A stretch of 64,000 nt of DNA, taken from Mycobacterium sp. JS623 (GTDB lineage: Bacteria; Actinomycetota; Actinomycetes; Mycobacteriales; Mycobacteriaceae). Below the pieces are notes generated by a model that saw only the letters and a list, made by a program, of their open reading frames with translations, searched no databases and was not told the DNA's origin. The DNA is taken from NCBI RefSeq assembly GCF_000328565.1, contig NC_019966.1, positions 6,262,001 through 6,326,000 of the forward strand. The letters are read 5' to 3'. Position numbers and translations under genes: made by a program. Below are positions 45,154 to 53,695 of the stretch, piece after piece; positions within the stretch are counted from its first letter, which is position 1, and the number at the start of each line of letters is the position of its first letter.

Positions 45154-46094
45154 CCCGAGCGGCGCGCCACCGCTGCCTCGAGCTGTTCCTCGTAAGCACC
45201 CTCGTCGCGACCAAGCGCGATGGTCGCCGACACCATCGCGATCGTGCTGATCGTGATCAGCACGGCGTCGAGGTGGCTGACGTCCAAGTTCTCGCCAAGC
45301 ACGATCGCGCCGAGCAAGACGGCGATCAGCGGTTCGAGCACCAGCATCGTCGGCACCGACGTCTGCAGCGACCCGGCGTGAAACGCCGACTGCTGCAGGA
45401 ACGTTGCGAAGACCGCAATCAGCGCAAGCAGATACGGCACCGGCGTGCTCAGCAATGCGCGCACGCCTTCGTGAATCAGCACGTGCATCAACAGCTTGGT
45501 CAGCACCGCGACGACACCGAACAGCACACCGACCGCGAGTGCGAGTAACACGGCGCGCTTCCAGCCCATGGTGCGAGTCGCGACTACCACGCACGCGCAC
45601 ACCGCGGCCATGCAGATCACCGCCACGAGCGCGGACAACGGCAGCGACGCCTCGTAGTCACCGGGGCGGGTCTTGGCGAGCACGACGAACACCGCGAGCG
45701 CGACCGTCAACACCACAGCCCACACCCATTCGCCGCGGGTGACGCGTCGGTGGGCAAGCCTGGCGCTCAACGGCAATGCGAACAGCAACGCGGAAACCAG
45801 AATCGGCTGAACCAACAGCAGCGACCCCTTGGCGAGCGCCAACGCCTGGAAGACGTAGCCCGCGACCGCCGCCGCCGTGCCGGCCCACCACAGCGGACGG
45901 CGAAGCAGGGTCAGAAACATCACGGAACTGACGCCGTGCTCTTGGGGGACGTCCATCGTGGCGCGCTGGCGCACCACGATGCCGATCGCAAGAAACACCG
46001 CCGCGAGCACGGCGAGAAACACCGTCAGACCATGGCCTACCAAAGCGTCGCGCTCCTTCCGGGCCACGGCCACCACACCGAACAAGAACAACAT
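45150..46094 (-). CDS. DMT superfamily (EamA-like) transporter
   Basis: A 314-residue protein with ten predicted helices in two EamA-type halves. KGSLLLVQPILVSALLFALPLSARL ends the first half and TSVPTMLVLEPLIAVLLGAIVLGE the second. Such proteins export metabolites or drugs; the substrate is unknown. Its stop overlaps the convergent small gene by four bases. Confidence 0.87.
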   Translation of the reverse strand: MLFLFGVVAVARKERDALVGHGLTVFLAVLAAVFLAIGIVVRQRATMDVPQEHGVSSVMFLTLLRRPLWWAGTAAAVAGYVFQALALAKGSLLLVQPILVSALLFALPLSARLAHRRVTRGEWVWAVVLTVALAVFVVLAKTRPGDYEASLPLSALVAVICMAAVCACVVVATRTMGWKRAVLLALAVGVLFGVVAVLTKLLMHVLIHEGVRALLSTPVPYLLALIAVFATFLQQSAFHAGSLQTSVPTMLVLEPLIAVLLGAIVLGENLDVSHLDAVLITISTIAMVSATIALGRDEGAYEEQLEAAVARRSG

Positions 46095-46135
46095 ATATGT
46101 GGGTGTGGTGCGCCCGACGTCAGAGTTGTCCAGAT

Positions 46136-46161
46136 GGTTTCGAACCCAGGCGATTGGGCAT
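46136..46161 (+). promoter_or_regulatory. Candidate SigF-type promoter before the small membrane protein
   Basis: GGTTT at 46136-46140 and GGGCAT at 46156-46161 are 15 bases apart, one mismatch from the mycobacterial SigF consensus GGTTT-N15-17-GGGTAT. It lies ten bases before the ATG at 46172. Confidence 0.45.
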
Positions 46162-46171
46162 AGAACAGCAC

Positions 46172-46513
46172 ATGAATTTGCGACGGTTGATTTTGCTGGT
46201 GGGGGCGGTCGTCCTGGTAATCGGCGTCATCGGGCTGCTCATGCCCGTCTCGGTGCCGGGTCCGGACAACGGCAGCATCGGTTGCGGCAACGGGATCGCC
46301 GCCGATCAGTCAGCCGCACGGCAGGCGGATAACAGCAACCCCGCCAATCTGCCGATCCTCAACCAGGTCATCCCCCACACCGACTATGTCCAACAGTGTC
46401 AGTCCGCGGTATCGAGCCGACGGACATGGGCCATTCCGGTAGCGGTGATCGGTCTGGTTGTGATCGCGGGCTCGTTTGTCGTAGGGGGCCGAGCCGGCGC
46501 GCGGACGCCGTAG
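46172..46513 (+). CDS. Small two-pass membrane protein
   Basis: A 113-residue protein: one helix at residues 5-25 (LILLVGAVVLVIGVIGLLMP), an extracytoplasmic loop with two cysteines (IGCGNG, VQQCQS) that could form a disulfide, and a second helix near the C-terminus. Both ends are then cytoplasmic. Function unknown. A SigF-like promoter lies just upstream, which would make it a general stress gene. Upstream in-frame codons to 46097 lack a ribosome site. Confidence 0.78.
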   Translation: MNLRRLILLVGAVVLVIGVIGLLMPVSVPGPDNGSIGCGNGIAADQSAARQADNSNPANLPILNQVIPHTDYVQQCQSAVSSRRTWAIPVAVIGLVVIAGSFVVGGRAGARTP

Positions 46514-46517
46514 CGCG

Positions 46518-46793
46518 CTAGCTGGCTTCTCGACCGCCGACCAGATGTAGGCGCGGCTGCAGGGGCTCGTCGGCGCCTAGCCGGTCGGTGACCCGCTCGA
46601 CAACCGAGTCGACCCGGCTGACGGCCCTGTCGCACAGCTCTCGCACTCTGTTGCCGGCCGCGTCGACGTCGTCGGTGGCGCTGAGCAGATACGCCCTGAC
46701 GTTGACCCGTAACCGCTCGCCGGTGCGACGCAACCGACGGCGCAGCCGATCGTCGATCTCGACGGTGACGTACGGCAACACCTGAAGCTTCAT
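46518..46793 (-). CDS. Hypothetical basic protein
   Basis: A 91-residue soluble protein, rich in Arg. The first part (VTVEIDDRLRRRLRRTGERLRV) could be a strand-helix DNA-binding fold of the ribbon-helix-helix type, but the match is weak. The rest is helical. GGGGAGGGG lies ahead of the ATG. It is convergent with the previous gene, four bases apart. No known function. Confidence 0.65.
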   Translation of the reverse strand: MKLQVLPYVTVEIDDRLRRRLRRTGERLRVNVRAYLLSATDDVDAAGNRVRELCDRAVSRVDSVVERVTDRLGADEPLQPRLHLVGGREAS

Positions 46794-46871
46794 TCGCGCC
46801 CCTCCCCTTCGTGGATGCCTGGTCGATGCCTGGTCACACCCTACTGGGCAGCCGGGTCGGGAGGCGATGCG

Positions 46872-47273
46872 CTAGGAGGACCCGGAGCTCGCCTTGGCCG
46901 CGTCCTCCTGAGCCTTCTGAATGGCCGCCCGGCCCTCGGGGCTGGCCGCCGAGTTGCCGGGATCCTTCGCGGTCGCGACGGTGGCGTTGCAGTTCAGGTA
47001 GACCAGCACCGTGTCGGTGACGGGAGAAAAGTTGTCACCCTTGATCCACGGCGCTGACTGCGAATGCGACACGATGCACTGGTCGTCCGACAGCGTGTCC
47101 CCGGACCGGCTGGCGATGACGGCCTTCTTACCCGCATCGCTGATGGCCTTCGACGCGTCGCCGTATGTCTGCCCGCTGTAGTCGTCGGCCGCGGCGACTC
47201 CGGAACCAAAGAACGCCATCGACACTGCCGTCGCACCGACGGCGCTGATCGCGTAAACGCCGAACTTCTTCAT
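46872..47273 (-). CDS. Small secreted protein with PASTA-like segment
   Basis: A 133-residue exported protein. The signal peptide is cleaved near GVAAADDY. The mature part has GQTYGDASKAISDAGKKAVI, reminiscent of PASTA-type repeats, and a cysteine pair (DQCIVSH, LNCNATV). The C-terminus is Ala/Lys-rich and helical. GGGAGG precedes ATG 47273; codons upstream in frame are ignored. Function unknown; related proteins are common in mycobacterial culture filtrates. Confidence 0.78.
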   Translation of the reverse strand: MKKFGVYAISAVGATAVSMAFFGSGVAAADDYSGQTYGDASKAISDAGKKAVIASRSGDTLSDDQCIVSHSQSAPWIKGDNFSPVTDTVLVYLNCNATVATAKDPGNSAASPEGRAAIQKAQEDAAKASSGSS

Positions 47274-47513
47274 GTGCGACCTCCCGAACCTGTGGTTGTG
47301 CTTCCTAAAAACTGAGCGTTTCGTGCACAGGACGTTAGAGACGCTGGCTGGCAGAACGCTGATAAGAATGATGTAAGTTCCTGCCAATCTCGACCAGGCC
47401 TTGACAGGTATCCCCGAGTTGGACCGCTTCGTCTGCGAGGATGGCGGTTTTCACGTTGACGACCTGGTTTTTTGGACGATATAGTTCAGTTCTCGATACA
47501 GATAGGACGCAAT

Positions 47514-47774
47514 ATGAGGTTAGGCACCCGTCGCCTCGCCGCTACCGCCGGCATGGGCGCGATCATCGCCATGGGCGCGCTCTCCGCCTGTGGTCAGGGC
47601 GAGAAAGCACCGGAGACCACCACGCCCACCACCACTACCACCAGCGCGACGACGTCGGCTCCCGCACCTGCGCCGGCGCCGACGGAGAAGTCGATCAACC
47701 CGACCGGCGGCAACTTGTTCTCGCCTCCGGTCAAGGCGCCGCCGGCACCGACGGCAGTCCCCGGCGACAACTAA
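47514..47774 (+). CDS. Small lipoprotein with conserved C-terminal tail (copy 2)
   Basis: An 86-residue lipoprotein: signal peptide with lipobox LSAC, a Thr/Ser/Ala/Pro linker, then the tail PTEKSINPTGGNLFSPPVKA ending PGDN. It is nearly the same tail as the lipoprotein at 31288-31551. Start ATG 47514 has AGGA upstream and gives the correct signal peptide. No partner gene is adjacent. Function unknown. Confidence 0.8.
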   Translation: MRLGTRRLAATAGMGAIIAMGALSACGQGEKAPETTTPTTTTTSATTSAPAPAPAPTEKSINPTGGNLFSPPVKAPPAPTAVPGDN

Positions 47775-47840
47775 GCACCGAACTGGTCGATCAGGTCCAG
47801 ACCGCGGCTGGCGGCCATGTCGCCGGCCGCGGTCAGGCCG

Positions 47841-48485
47841 TCATCGCACTGCTGTGCCGTCGGTCGCGTAGGACGCCACGTGGCCGATCGCCATATTCAA
47901 TGCAGACTGCATCAGCCGCGGGTCACGGCCGGTCTGCGACAGCAGGTAACCACCTTCCACCGCCGCAAGTAGTCCTGTCGCAAGGGATTTCACGTCGACA
48001 TCGGCGACGAGTACGCCGTTGTCTCGCATCCGCGCGAGCGCCGCGCCGAGCAGGCCCCGCCATTCGGTGAAATGTTCAGACAGCGATGCCCTGGCCTTGT
48101 CGTCGGTATCGGACAATTCCGCAGCCAGAGAACCGAGTTCGCAACCCCACAGGCCGCGCCGTAACGCGCACCGTTGCACCATCGCGTCACGCCACTGATA
48201 GAGCCCGCGAAACGAATCGACCTTCTCGAGTCGCAGCCGCTGCCACGACAGAATCTCATCGGCGCGCATCGTGATGACCTCGTACACCAACTCCGATTTG
48301 TCGTCGAAGTGTTGGTAGAACTGGGATTTACTCGTTGCGCTGGCCGCCAGCACGTCGTCGATCTTGGTGGCTGCGACGCCCTGCACATGCATCAGCTCGG
48401 CGGCGGCAAGGACGATGCGGTTGCGGGTGGCTGCGCCGCGTGACGTCAACTTGGGCCGCGTCGCTGGGCTGTCTTGCGGCGGCAC
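47841..48485 (-). CDS. TetR family transcriptional regulator
   Basis: A 214-residue protein: N-terminal TetR helix-turn-helix (IVLAAAELMHVQGVAATKID, then SKSQFYQHFDDKSELV) and a C-terminal ligand domain of the TetR_C type found with AcrR-like members. GTG start, leaderless. It is divergent from the decayed DUF899 gene, which it may once have controlled. Confidence 0.88.
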   Translation of the reverse strand: MPPQDSPATRPKLTSRGAATRNRIVLAAAELMHVQGVAATKIDDVLAASATSKSQFYQHFDDKSELVYEVITMRADEILSWQRLRLEKVDSFRGLYQWRDAMVQRCALRRGLWGCELGSLAAELSDTDDKARASLSEHFTEWRGLLGAALARMRDNGVLVADVDVKSLATGLLAAVEGGYLLSQTGRDPRLMQSALNMAIGHVASYATDGTAVR

Positions 48486-48491
48486 CCACCT

Positions 48492-48497
48492 ACTGTA
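48492..48497 (-). promoter_or_regulatory. Leaderless -10 element before the TetR gene
   Basis: On the minus strand TACAGT ends six bases before the GTG at 48485. Confidence 0.45.
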
Positions 48498-48571
48498 GCG
48501 CTGCAGATTGGAACGTTTGGTCCGATATGACTTGCCGGGAACGGCCGACTGATTCGAAGCGAGGAATCGCT

Positions 48572-48780
48572 ATGGACTTGCCAGCGGTCGTCTCACCGCA
48601 GGAGTGGGATGCCGTCCCCCAGGACTTGCTCGTGAAGGAAAAGGAGCACACGCGTGCCGCGATGCGCTGGCCGCACAACGTCGCAGGATGCCGAGGATGG
48701 CGGTCGAAAAACGACTGCCTGTTCGACGGTCCCGGTGGGCCGGCCAGCCTGCTCGATCTGTTCGATGCCTGTGACACCGG
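48572..48780 (+). pseudogene. DUF899 (thioredoxin-like) remnant with two compensating frameshifts and lost 3' end
   Basis: The ATG frame begins like DUF899: MDLPAVVSPQEWDAVP, then LLVKEKEHTRA. After that the family sequence continues in another frame (RDALAAQRRRMPRMAVEK) up to about 48710, and then returns to the first frame with CLFDGPGGPASLLDLFDA. So one base is lost near 48660 and one gained near 48710. The remaining two thirds of the domain, including the thioredoxin-like core, are absent: the convergent gene stops at 48789. It cannot be a functional DUF899 protein. Confidence 0.75.
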
Positions 48781-48788
48781 CGTCGAGG

Positions 48789-49226
48789 TCACGTCGTCCA
48801 AAATGGACGAGTCATCAGAACGTAAAGTCCTAACACCGCCAGTGGAGCCAGCAATGGTACCCACGGCAGCTGGAACGGAAGCGACACTGCAGCCAGTCCC
48901 GCCGCGGTAAACCCGACGGCGCCGAGCACGGTCGGCGCACTCACCGCCGGGGTGTGTCGCAACACGAGGTACGCCGCGGCGCACAGGCCCGCTGTCGCGG
49001 TCACCAGCGGCGGCGCGTCGGCGAGCATGATCACCGCGACGGTGCACAGCACGGCGATCGCTGCTGCCGGCCGAATCCAACTGCTCAGCAACACCGCAGC
49101 CGCCGCGACGACGGCCGCGATCAGCGCCGGCCCGTCGGCCTGGACTGCGGCCGATGCCACCATCACCAGACCAAACGCAGTCGAGACGGCGCGGGTGGCC
49201 GGCACAGTCGTCTTCGGGATGCTCAT
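48789..49226 (-). CDS. Integral membrane protein of the moxR3 operon (Rv3162c-like)
   Basis: A 145-residue protein with about four to five hydrophobic segments and no soluble domain. ATG 49226 overlaps the stop of the DUF58 gene (ATGA). It is the last gene of an operon that has the same order as Rv3166c-Rv3162c in M. tuberculosis. It may anchor or fold with the DUF58 and MoxR partners; no activity is known. Confidence 0.8.
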   Translation of the reverse strand: MSIPKTTVPATRAVSTAFGLVMVASAAVQADGPALIAAVVAAAAVLLSSWIRPAAAIAVLCTVAVIMLADAPPLVTATAGLCAAAYLVLRHTPAVSAPTVLGAVGFTAAGLAAVSLPFQLPWVPLLAPLAVLGLYVLMTRPFWTT

Positions 49227-50500
49227 GTGTACGCAGCCCTTCGTCGCGCAGGCCTGCGGTGGTCGGGCACCAGTTGCATCGCCTGATCGAGCGTGGACTC
49301 GGCGCGCCACGACACCACATCGACGCCGATAGTGCGCATATCGCGGTACATGAACGACCGTTGCAGCGACCACATTCGGGCCACCAGCCCGCCGCGCTCC
49401 TCCTCGAACGGGGCGCCCTCCAGCACGTCGACGGCGACCACCGTGTGGCCGCGCTTGCGCAAATCGATCAACGCCAACGCGAACTCCGTGTCGAGCAGGG
49501 TGGAGAACGCGACGACGATCGCGCCTGGCGGAAGCGCGGCCCGCGGAGCCAGCGTGCCGGGTGTGGTCTCGAAGCTGTCGCCCGCTGTCAGCATCGCGTC
49601 GAGAATCCGGTAGAACTGCCGACGCCCGATGTCGGCTCCCAGCCAGCGCGGGTGGCGGCCGCCGAGCGCGACGACGCCGGCGCGATCACCGCTTCGCAGC
49701 GCGCTCTGCACGACTTGCACGGCACCGCGCGCGACGCGATCGGTGGCCTCGCTGGCCGGACCGGGCGGCTGCGGATACGCGTCGATCATCACCACCACAT
49801 CGGCGGCGCGGTCGGTCAGCCGCTCCGTGACGTGCAGGCTGCCGCGCCGCGCGCTGACTGGCCAGTTGACCGTGCGCAACTGATCACCTGGCACATAGCG
49901 GCGGACATCGGCGTACTCGACGCCCGGTCCGATGTGTCGGGTCAGGTGGGTGCCGAGCCGGTCCAGCAGTTCGGTGCGTGGGATCGCGGTGGACTGCGGA
50001 GGAGCCAACGGAAACACATAAACGGTGGCGGCGTCGACGACACCGGTACCAAGGACAAGCCCACCGCGGGCAACCACATTCACCCGAGCCACCAGCGGAT
50101 AGCGGCCCCACTTGTCGGCGGTGACAGCCGCCGTCTGACGCGCAGCCGACACCGGGTCGACGTTTTCCAGCCGCATGCCGTCAACGGTTTCGAGCGTGAG
50201 ATGCACTGTCACATCGGTGTTTTCGCTGTCTTCGACCCTGGCCCATACCGTCAGCCGCGTCGCCTCGGTCTCGAAGCATCGCTGCTCGCCTGGCTCTGCG
50301 TACACATGCACCTTCGGTGCGTGGCGCTGCCAGCCGATCGACACCAGCACGCCAACGAGGGGCGCCGCGAACGCAACCAACTGCCAGTAGCCGCCGATCA
50401 CCGCCGCGGTCAACGCGGCCGCGGCACACGTCACCAGCGAGCGCGTCAAAGGCGATGGGCGCCAACGCAACTCGACTTCGGTGCTGCGGTTCTCGAGCAC
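49223..50500 (-). CDS. DUF58 family protein (Rv3163c-like)
   Basis: A 425-residue protein: two membrane helices near residues 20-60, then an extracytoplasmic/soluble part and the DUF58 motif RRYVPGDQLRTVNWPVSARR near residue 190, with a VWA-like C-terminal region (VVVMIDAYPQPPG). DUF58 proteins commonly act with MoxR AAA+ ATPases, probably in assembling or activating other proteins. GTG 50500 is chosen just after the MoxR stop; an earlier in-frame start would overlap MoxR. Confidence 0.87.
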   Translation of the reverse strand: MLENRSTEVELRWRPSPLTRSLVTCAAAALTAAVIGGYWQLVAFAAPLVGVLVSIGWQRHAPKVHVYAEPGEQRCFETEATRLTVWARVEDSENTDVTVHLTLETVDGMRLENVDPVSAARQTAAVTADKWGRYPLVARVNVVARGGLVLGTGVVDAATVYVFPLAPPQSTAIPRTELLDRLGTHLTRHIGPGVEYADVRRYVPGDQLRTVNWPVSARRGSLHVTERLTDRAADVVVMIDAYPQPPGPASEATDRVARGAVQVVQSALRSGDRAGVVALGGRHPRWLGADIGRRQFYRILDAMLTAGDSFETTPGTLAPRAALPPGAIVVAFSTLLDTEFALALIDLRKRGHTVVAVDVLEGAPFEEERGGLVARMWSLQRSFMYRDMRTIGVDVVSWRAESTLDQAMQLVPDHRRPARRRAAYT

Positions 50501-50504
50501 GCCG

Positions 50505-51476
50505 TCAGTTCTTTGTTCGCGGAACCGGCAGCCGCCGCAGCAGTTCCTCGACAACGTCGGACCCGTGAACGCGGCGCACCCACATCTCCGGTCGCAGACT
50601 GATCCGGTGCGCCATGGTGGGGACGGCCAGAGACTTGACGTCCTCGGGTATCACGTAGTCCCTGCCGAGCAGCAGCGCCTTGGCGCGGGCCAGCTGCACC
50701 AGGTCGAGTTCGGCGCGCGGGCTGGCGCCGACGGCCACCTGCGGGTGCTGACGCGTCGCGGTCGCCAGCGACACCACGTAGCGCAACACGTCGTCGTGCA
50801 CGGTCACCTGCTCGACCGATTCGCGCATAGCAAGCAGCTCGTGCGTGTCGACCACCTGATTGACCGTCGGCTGCGCAGAACCGCGATCCAGCCGTCGCCG
50901 CAACATCGACGCCTCTTCCTGTTCGGACAGGTATCGCAGTTCAAGTCGGATCGCGAAGCGGTCGAGCTGGGCCTCTGGCAGCGGATACGTGCCCTCATAT
51001 TCGATCGGGTTGTCAGTGGCCAGCACGATGAACGGGGCAGGCAGTTTGTGCGTGACACCGTCGATGCTCACCTGGCCTTCGGCCATCGACTCCAGCAGCG
51101 CGGCCTGGGTCTTGGGCGGTGTCCGATTGATCTCGTCGGCGAGCAGCAAGTTCGTGAAGATAGGTCCGCGGCGGAATTCGAAACGGCCCGACTGCATGTC
51201 GTACACAGTTGAGCCGAGCAGGTCGGCAGGCAACAGATCCGGTGTGAACTGCACGCGGGTGAATTCGAGGCCAAGCGCCGCGGCGAACGATCGCGCGATC
51301 AGCGTTTTGCCGAGACCCGGCAGATCCTCGATGAGGACGTGGCCGCCCCCGAGCACGGTGGTCAGGATCAGCGACAGCGCGGCACGCTTGCCGACCACCA
51401 CCCGGCCGATCTCGTCGAGCACGGCTTCACAGTGAGCGGTGGTGGTCGCCGCAGGCAGCCCAGCTTTGGGACTCAT
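50505..51476 (-). CDS. moxR3: MoxR family AAA+ ATPase
   Basis: A 323-residue AAA+ ATPase of AAA_3 type. Walker A is GLGKTLIARSF near residue 55, Walker B NLLLADEINRTPPKTQAALL near 112, and ATDNPIEYEGTYPLPEAQLDRF contains sensor 1. The C-terminal AAA lid follows. It is a chaperone-like ATPase that works with VWA or DUF58 partners. It overlaps the next upstream gene by four bases. The gene name is from order and similarity with Rv3164c. Confidence 0.9.
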   Translation of the reverse strand: MSPKAGLPAATTTAHCEAVLDEIGRVVVGKRAALSLILTTVLGGGHVLIEDLPGLGKTLIARSFAAALGLEFTRVQFTPDLLPADLLGSTVYDMQSGRFEFRRGPIFTNLLLADEINRTPPKTQAALLESMAEGQVSIDGVTHKLPAPFIVLATDNPIEYEGTYPLPEAQLDRFAIRLELRYLSEQEEASMLRRRLDRGSAQPTVNQVVDTHELLAMRESVEQVTVHDDVLRYVVSLATATRQHPQVAVGASPRAELDLVQLARAKALLLGRDYVIPEDVKSLAVPTMAHRISLRPEMWVRRVHGSDVVEELLRRLPVPRTKN

Positions 51477-51955
51477 ACTTGCTCCAACCGTCGCAGAATC
51501 TCATCGAGGGCCTCCCGGCCAGGGCCGGGTTCGCTTTCGCCTGTGCGGGATACGTTCTGCGGGTCCACCCACCCCCATAGCTCCGTCCCGAACAGCATCG
51601 TGCCGGTGGCGTGAAACGCCGCATGATTCCCGGCCTGGCGGTGCCCGGTGGCCAGCTCGAACTGCCTGGCCAGCATCGGCCGCAGATGGCGGTCCCAATC
51701 CCTGCGCGTCGACTCCGCGCGGCTGACCAACGTCTCGGTGCGAGACAGCCAGCGGCGCAACGACTCCGCCGCATCGTTGGTCAGCGTTTCTGAGTCGTCG
51801 CCGCCCTCTCGCACGAGATAGAACCGCAGGCTCAGCAGTACCAGCGCCACCATCGCGCCGACGACCACCAGAACGATCTCGCGGTCGAGCACGGCTATCG
51901 CCGTCACCTCGACGAGCACCACGATGAAAATGCCCGCGGCCACGAGCTTTTTCAT
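51473..51955 (-). CDS. Membrane protein of the moxR3 operon (Rv3165c-like)
   Basis: A 160-residue protein with two membrane helices at residues 4-22 and 27-48 and a soluble C-terminal domain (about 60-160) rich in Arg and Trp, for example SLRRWLSRTETLVSRAESTRRDWDRHLRPM. It overlaps its neighbours on both sides by four bases. No known activity; the position between DUF4129 and MoxR genes is conserved in mycobacteria. Confidence 0.8.
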   Translation of the reverse strand: MKKLVAAGIFIVVLVEVTAIAVLDREIVLVVVGAMVALVLLSLRFYLVREGGDDSETLTNDAAESLRRWLSRTETLVSRAESTRRDWDRHLRPMLARQFELATGHRQAGNHAAFHATGTMLFGTELWGWVDPQNVSRTGESEPGPGREALDEILRRLEQV

Positions 51956-52938
51956 GCCATGCTCCGCAGATCCATCAGCACCAGTCGCAGCGCGTCGACC
52001 GCGGCATCCCGGTGTCCCTCGTTCATCACGTGCGGCGAGAAGCGGGCCTCCTCGAACAGTTCGACGAGGCGTGTCGCGCTTTCGGCGTTGAGTGCATCGC
52101 GGCCAACCGCGCGGGCCAACACTTCAGAAGGGGTATCGCAATCCAAGGGTGCCGCTCCTGGTACATGGGTGAGTTCACGCTCCATCGCCGCGTAGCACGC
52201 GATAATCGCCTCACGCGGTTCGCGGCTGAGGTCGCCGATCTCGGCAAGCCCGACTTCGGCCGCGCGCACGAGTGATTCCGCCACGCCCGGATGCACGCCG
52301 GTCTCGGGCACCGGACCGTCCGCCGCCCACGTCGCGGCCTGCCGCTGCCGGCGCGACGCGATCACCGTGCCGAAGACGACCAGCACCATCAGTATCAGCA
52401 TTGGCGGGATGAGGTAGCCGACTACATTAGGAGCCGGTTCGTCCTTTGAATTAGATTGGGGCGGAACGGGATTGGTCGTGGGGGGCGGTGTGGTGCCTGG
52501 GTCCGCAACGGTCGACGCGCCAGTCGGGGAATGGTCTCCTGGGGCACCGAGCCCCAGTCGCGACAACACCATCACGAGCAACACCCACACAATCACCACT
52601 GCAAGGGCGATGAGCGAGAGCCGCCACGTCGGGCGGCCCATGGCGCCGCGCCCCTCCGGCAGCGACGTCGGTCCTGGGCGGCGCGCCTGACGATTTCGCA
52701 GCCGCGCGACGATCGCAAAGGCGATGATCCCGACCGAGATGCAGACCAACGCCACGTCGACGATCAGTGCCGCCGGGTTGCTTGACGGCCGCTGTCGATC
52801 GGCGACGGGTTCGATGCCTGGCAGATAGCCGCGCAACGCCCACGCGGTGACGAACAGCAGCGCGAGCACCGCGATCGCTCGCACTGCGGACTTCTCCGTA
52901 CCGGCCATCGGCACACCAATCGGCTGGGCTGATCCCAT
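51952..52938 (-). CDS. DUF4129 domain membrane protein (Rv3166c-like)
   Basis: A 328-residue protein with four membrane helices in the N-terminal two thirds, separated by a Pro/Thr-rich loop, and a C-terminal DUF4129 domain (REAIIACYAAMERELTHVPG, DTPSEVLARAVGR, RLVELFEEARFS). DUF4129 proteins are typical partners of MoxR/DUF58. It is the first gene of the operon. Start used: ATG 52938; ATG 52908 is also possible and neither has a clear ribosome site. Confidence 0.82.
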   Translation of the reverse strand: MGSAQPIGVPMAGTEKSAVRAIAVLALLFVTAWALRGYLPGIEPVADRQRPSSNPAALIVDVALVCISVGIIAFAIVARLRNRQARRPGPTSLPEGRGAMGRPTWRLSLIALAVVIVWVLLVMVLSRLGLGAPGDHSPTGASTVADPGTTPPPTTNPVPPQSNSKDEPAPNVVGYLIPPMLILMVLVVFGTVIASRRQRQAATWAADGPVPETGVHPGVAESLVRAAEVGLAEIGDLSREPREAIIACYAAMERELTHVPGAAPLDCDTPSEVLARAVGRDALNAESATRLVELFEEARFSPHVMNEGHRDAAVDALRLVLMDLRSMA

Positions 52939-52983
52939 CCTGGCACGGACGTCGAGGCTTGTGCCGGACTTTCTGAGCGTTGC

Positions 52984-53008
52984 ATCGCGATACGTTGCGA
53001 TATATCGC
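52984..53008. promoter_or_regulatory. Twin palindromes between DUF4129 and methyltransferase genes
   Basis: ATCGCGAT (52984-52991) and the perfect 12-base palindrome GCGATATATCGC (52997-53008) lie in the shared divergent region, just ahead of a TATGTT hexamer (53017-53022). They look like an operator overlapping a promoter. No regulator gene is adjacent. Confidence 0.5.
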
Positions 53009-53029
53009 TCTGCTGCTATGTTGGACCGA

Positions 53030-53695
53030 GTGACCATCACACTGCAGGACGCCAGAGTCGCGTCCGCCCTCGACCGGATGTACACCGAAGCAGGCGAACA
53101 GTTCGCCCGGCTTCGGGAGAACCGCGAGCTTTTTGAGCGCGTTGCCAACGCCAGTGCTCAAGAGCGTGCCGACGCGCTCAGCGAGATCTATATGCCGGTG
53201 ACCCCCGACGCTGGCCGACTGCTCTACTCGCTCGTGCGCGCATCGCGGCCCGCCACCATCGTCGAATTCGGGATGTCCCTTGGGATCTCGGCGATCCACC
53301 TCGCGTCAGCGGTGCGCGACAACGGAACCGGCCGCGTCGTCACCACCGAACTGAGCGCCGCCAAGGTCGCCACGGCCAAAAAGACGTTCACCCAGACCGG
53401 GCTCGACGATCTCATCACTGTCCTGGAAGGCGATGCGCTGACCACACTGGAGGCCATCGACGGCCCGATCGGCTTCGTGCTGCTCGACGGTTGGAAGGAG
53501 CTCTACCTTCCGGTGACCAAGCTCCTGGAGCCCAAGCTGTCGCCGGGCGCGCTGGTCGTCGCGGACAACACCTCGATGGATGACACCAGGCCGTACCTCG
53601 ACCATGTGCGGGATCCCGGCAACGGCTACGTCAGCGTGAACTTCCCCGTCCGCGAAGGCGACAGCATGGAAATCAGCTGCCGCGCAATCACTTAA
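53030..53695 (+). CDS. Class I SAM-dependent O-methyltransferase
   Basis: A 221-residue protein of the caffeoyl-CoA/catechol O-methyltransferase type. Motif I is VEFGMSLGISAIHLA near residue 80, followed by VVTTELSAAKVATAKK, then DGPIGFVLLDGWKELY and ALVVADNTS. I use GTG 53030 because TATGTT lies seven bases upstream, a leaderless layout; ATG 53018 is also in frame. Its 3' end overlaps the convergent enoyl-CoA hydratase gene by eight bases. Substrate unknown. Confidence 0.85.
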   Translation: MTITLQDARVASALDRMYTEAGEQFARLRENRELFERVANASAQERADALSEIYMPVTPDAGRLLYSLVRASRPATIVEFGMSLGISAIHLASAVRDNGTGRVVTTELSAAKVATAKKTFTQTGLDDLITVLEGDALTTLEAIDGPIGFVLLDGWKELYLPVTKLLEPKLSPGALVVADNTSMDDTRPYLDHVRDPGNGYVSVNFPVREGDSMEISCRAIT

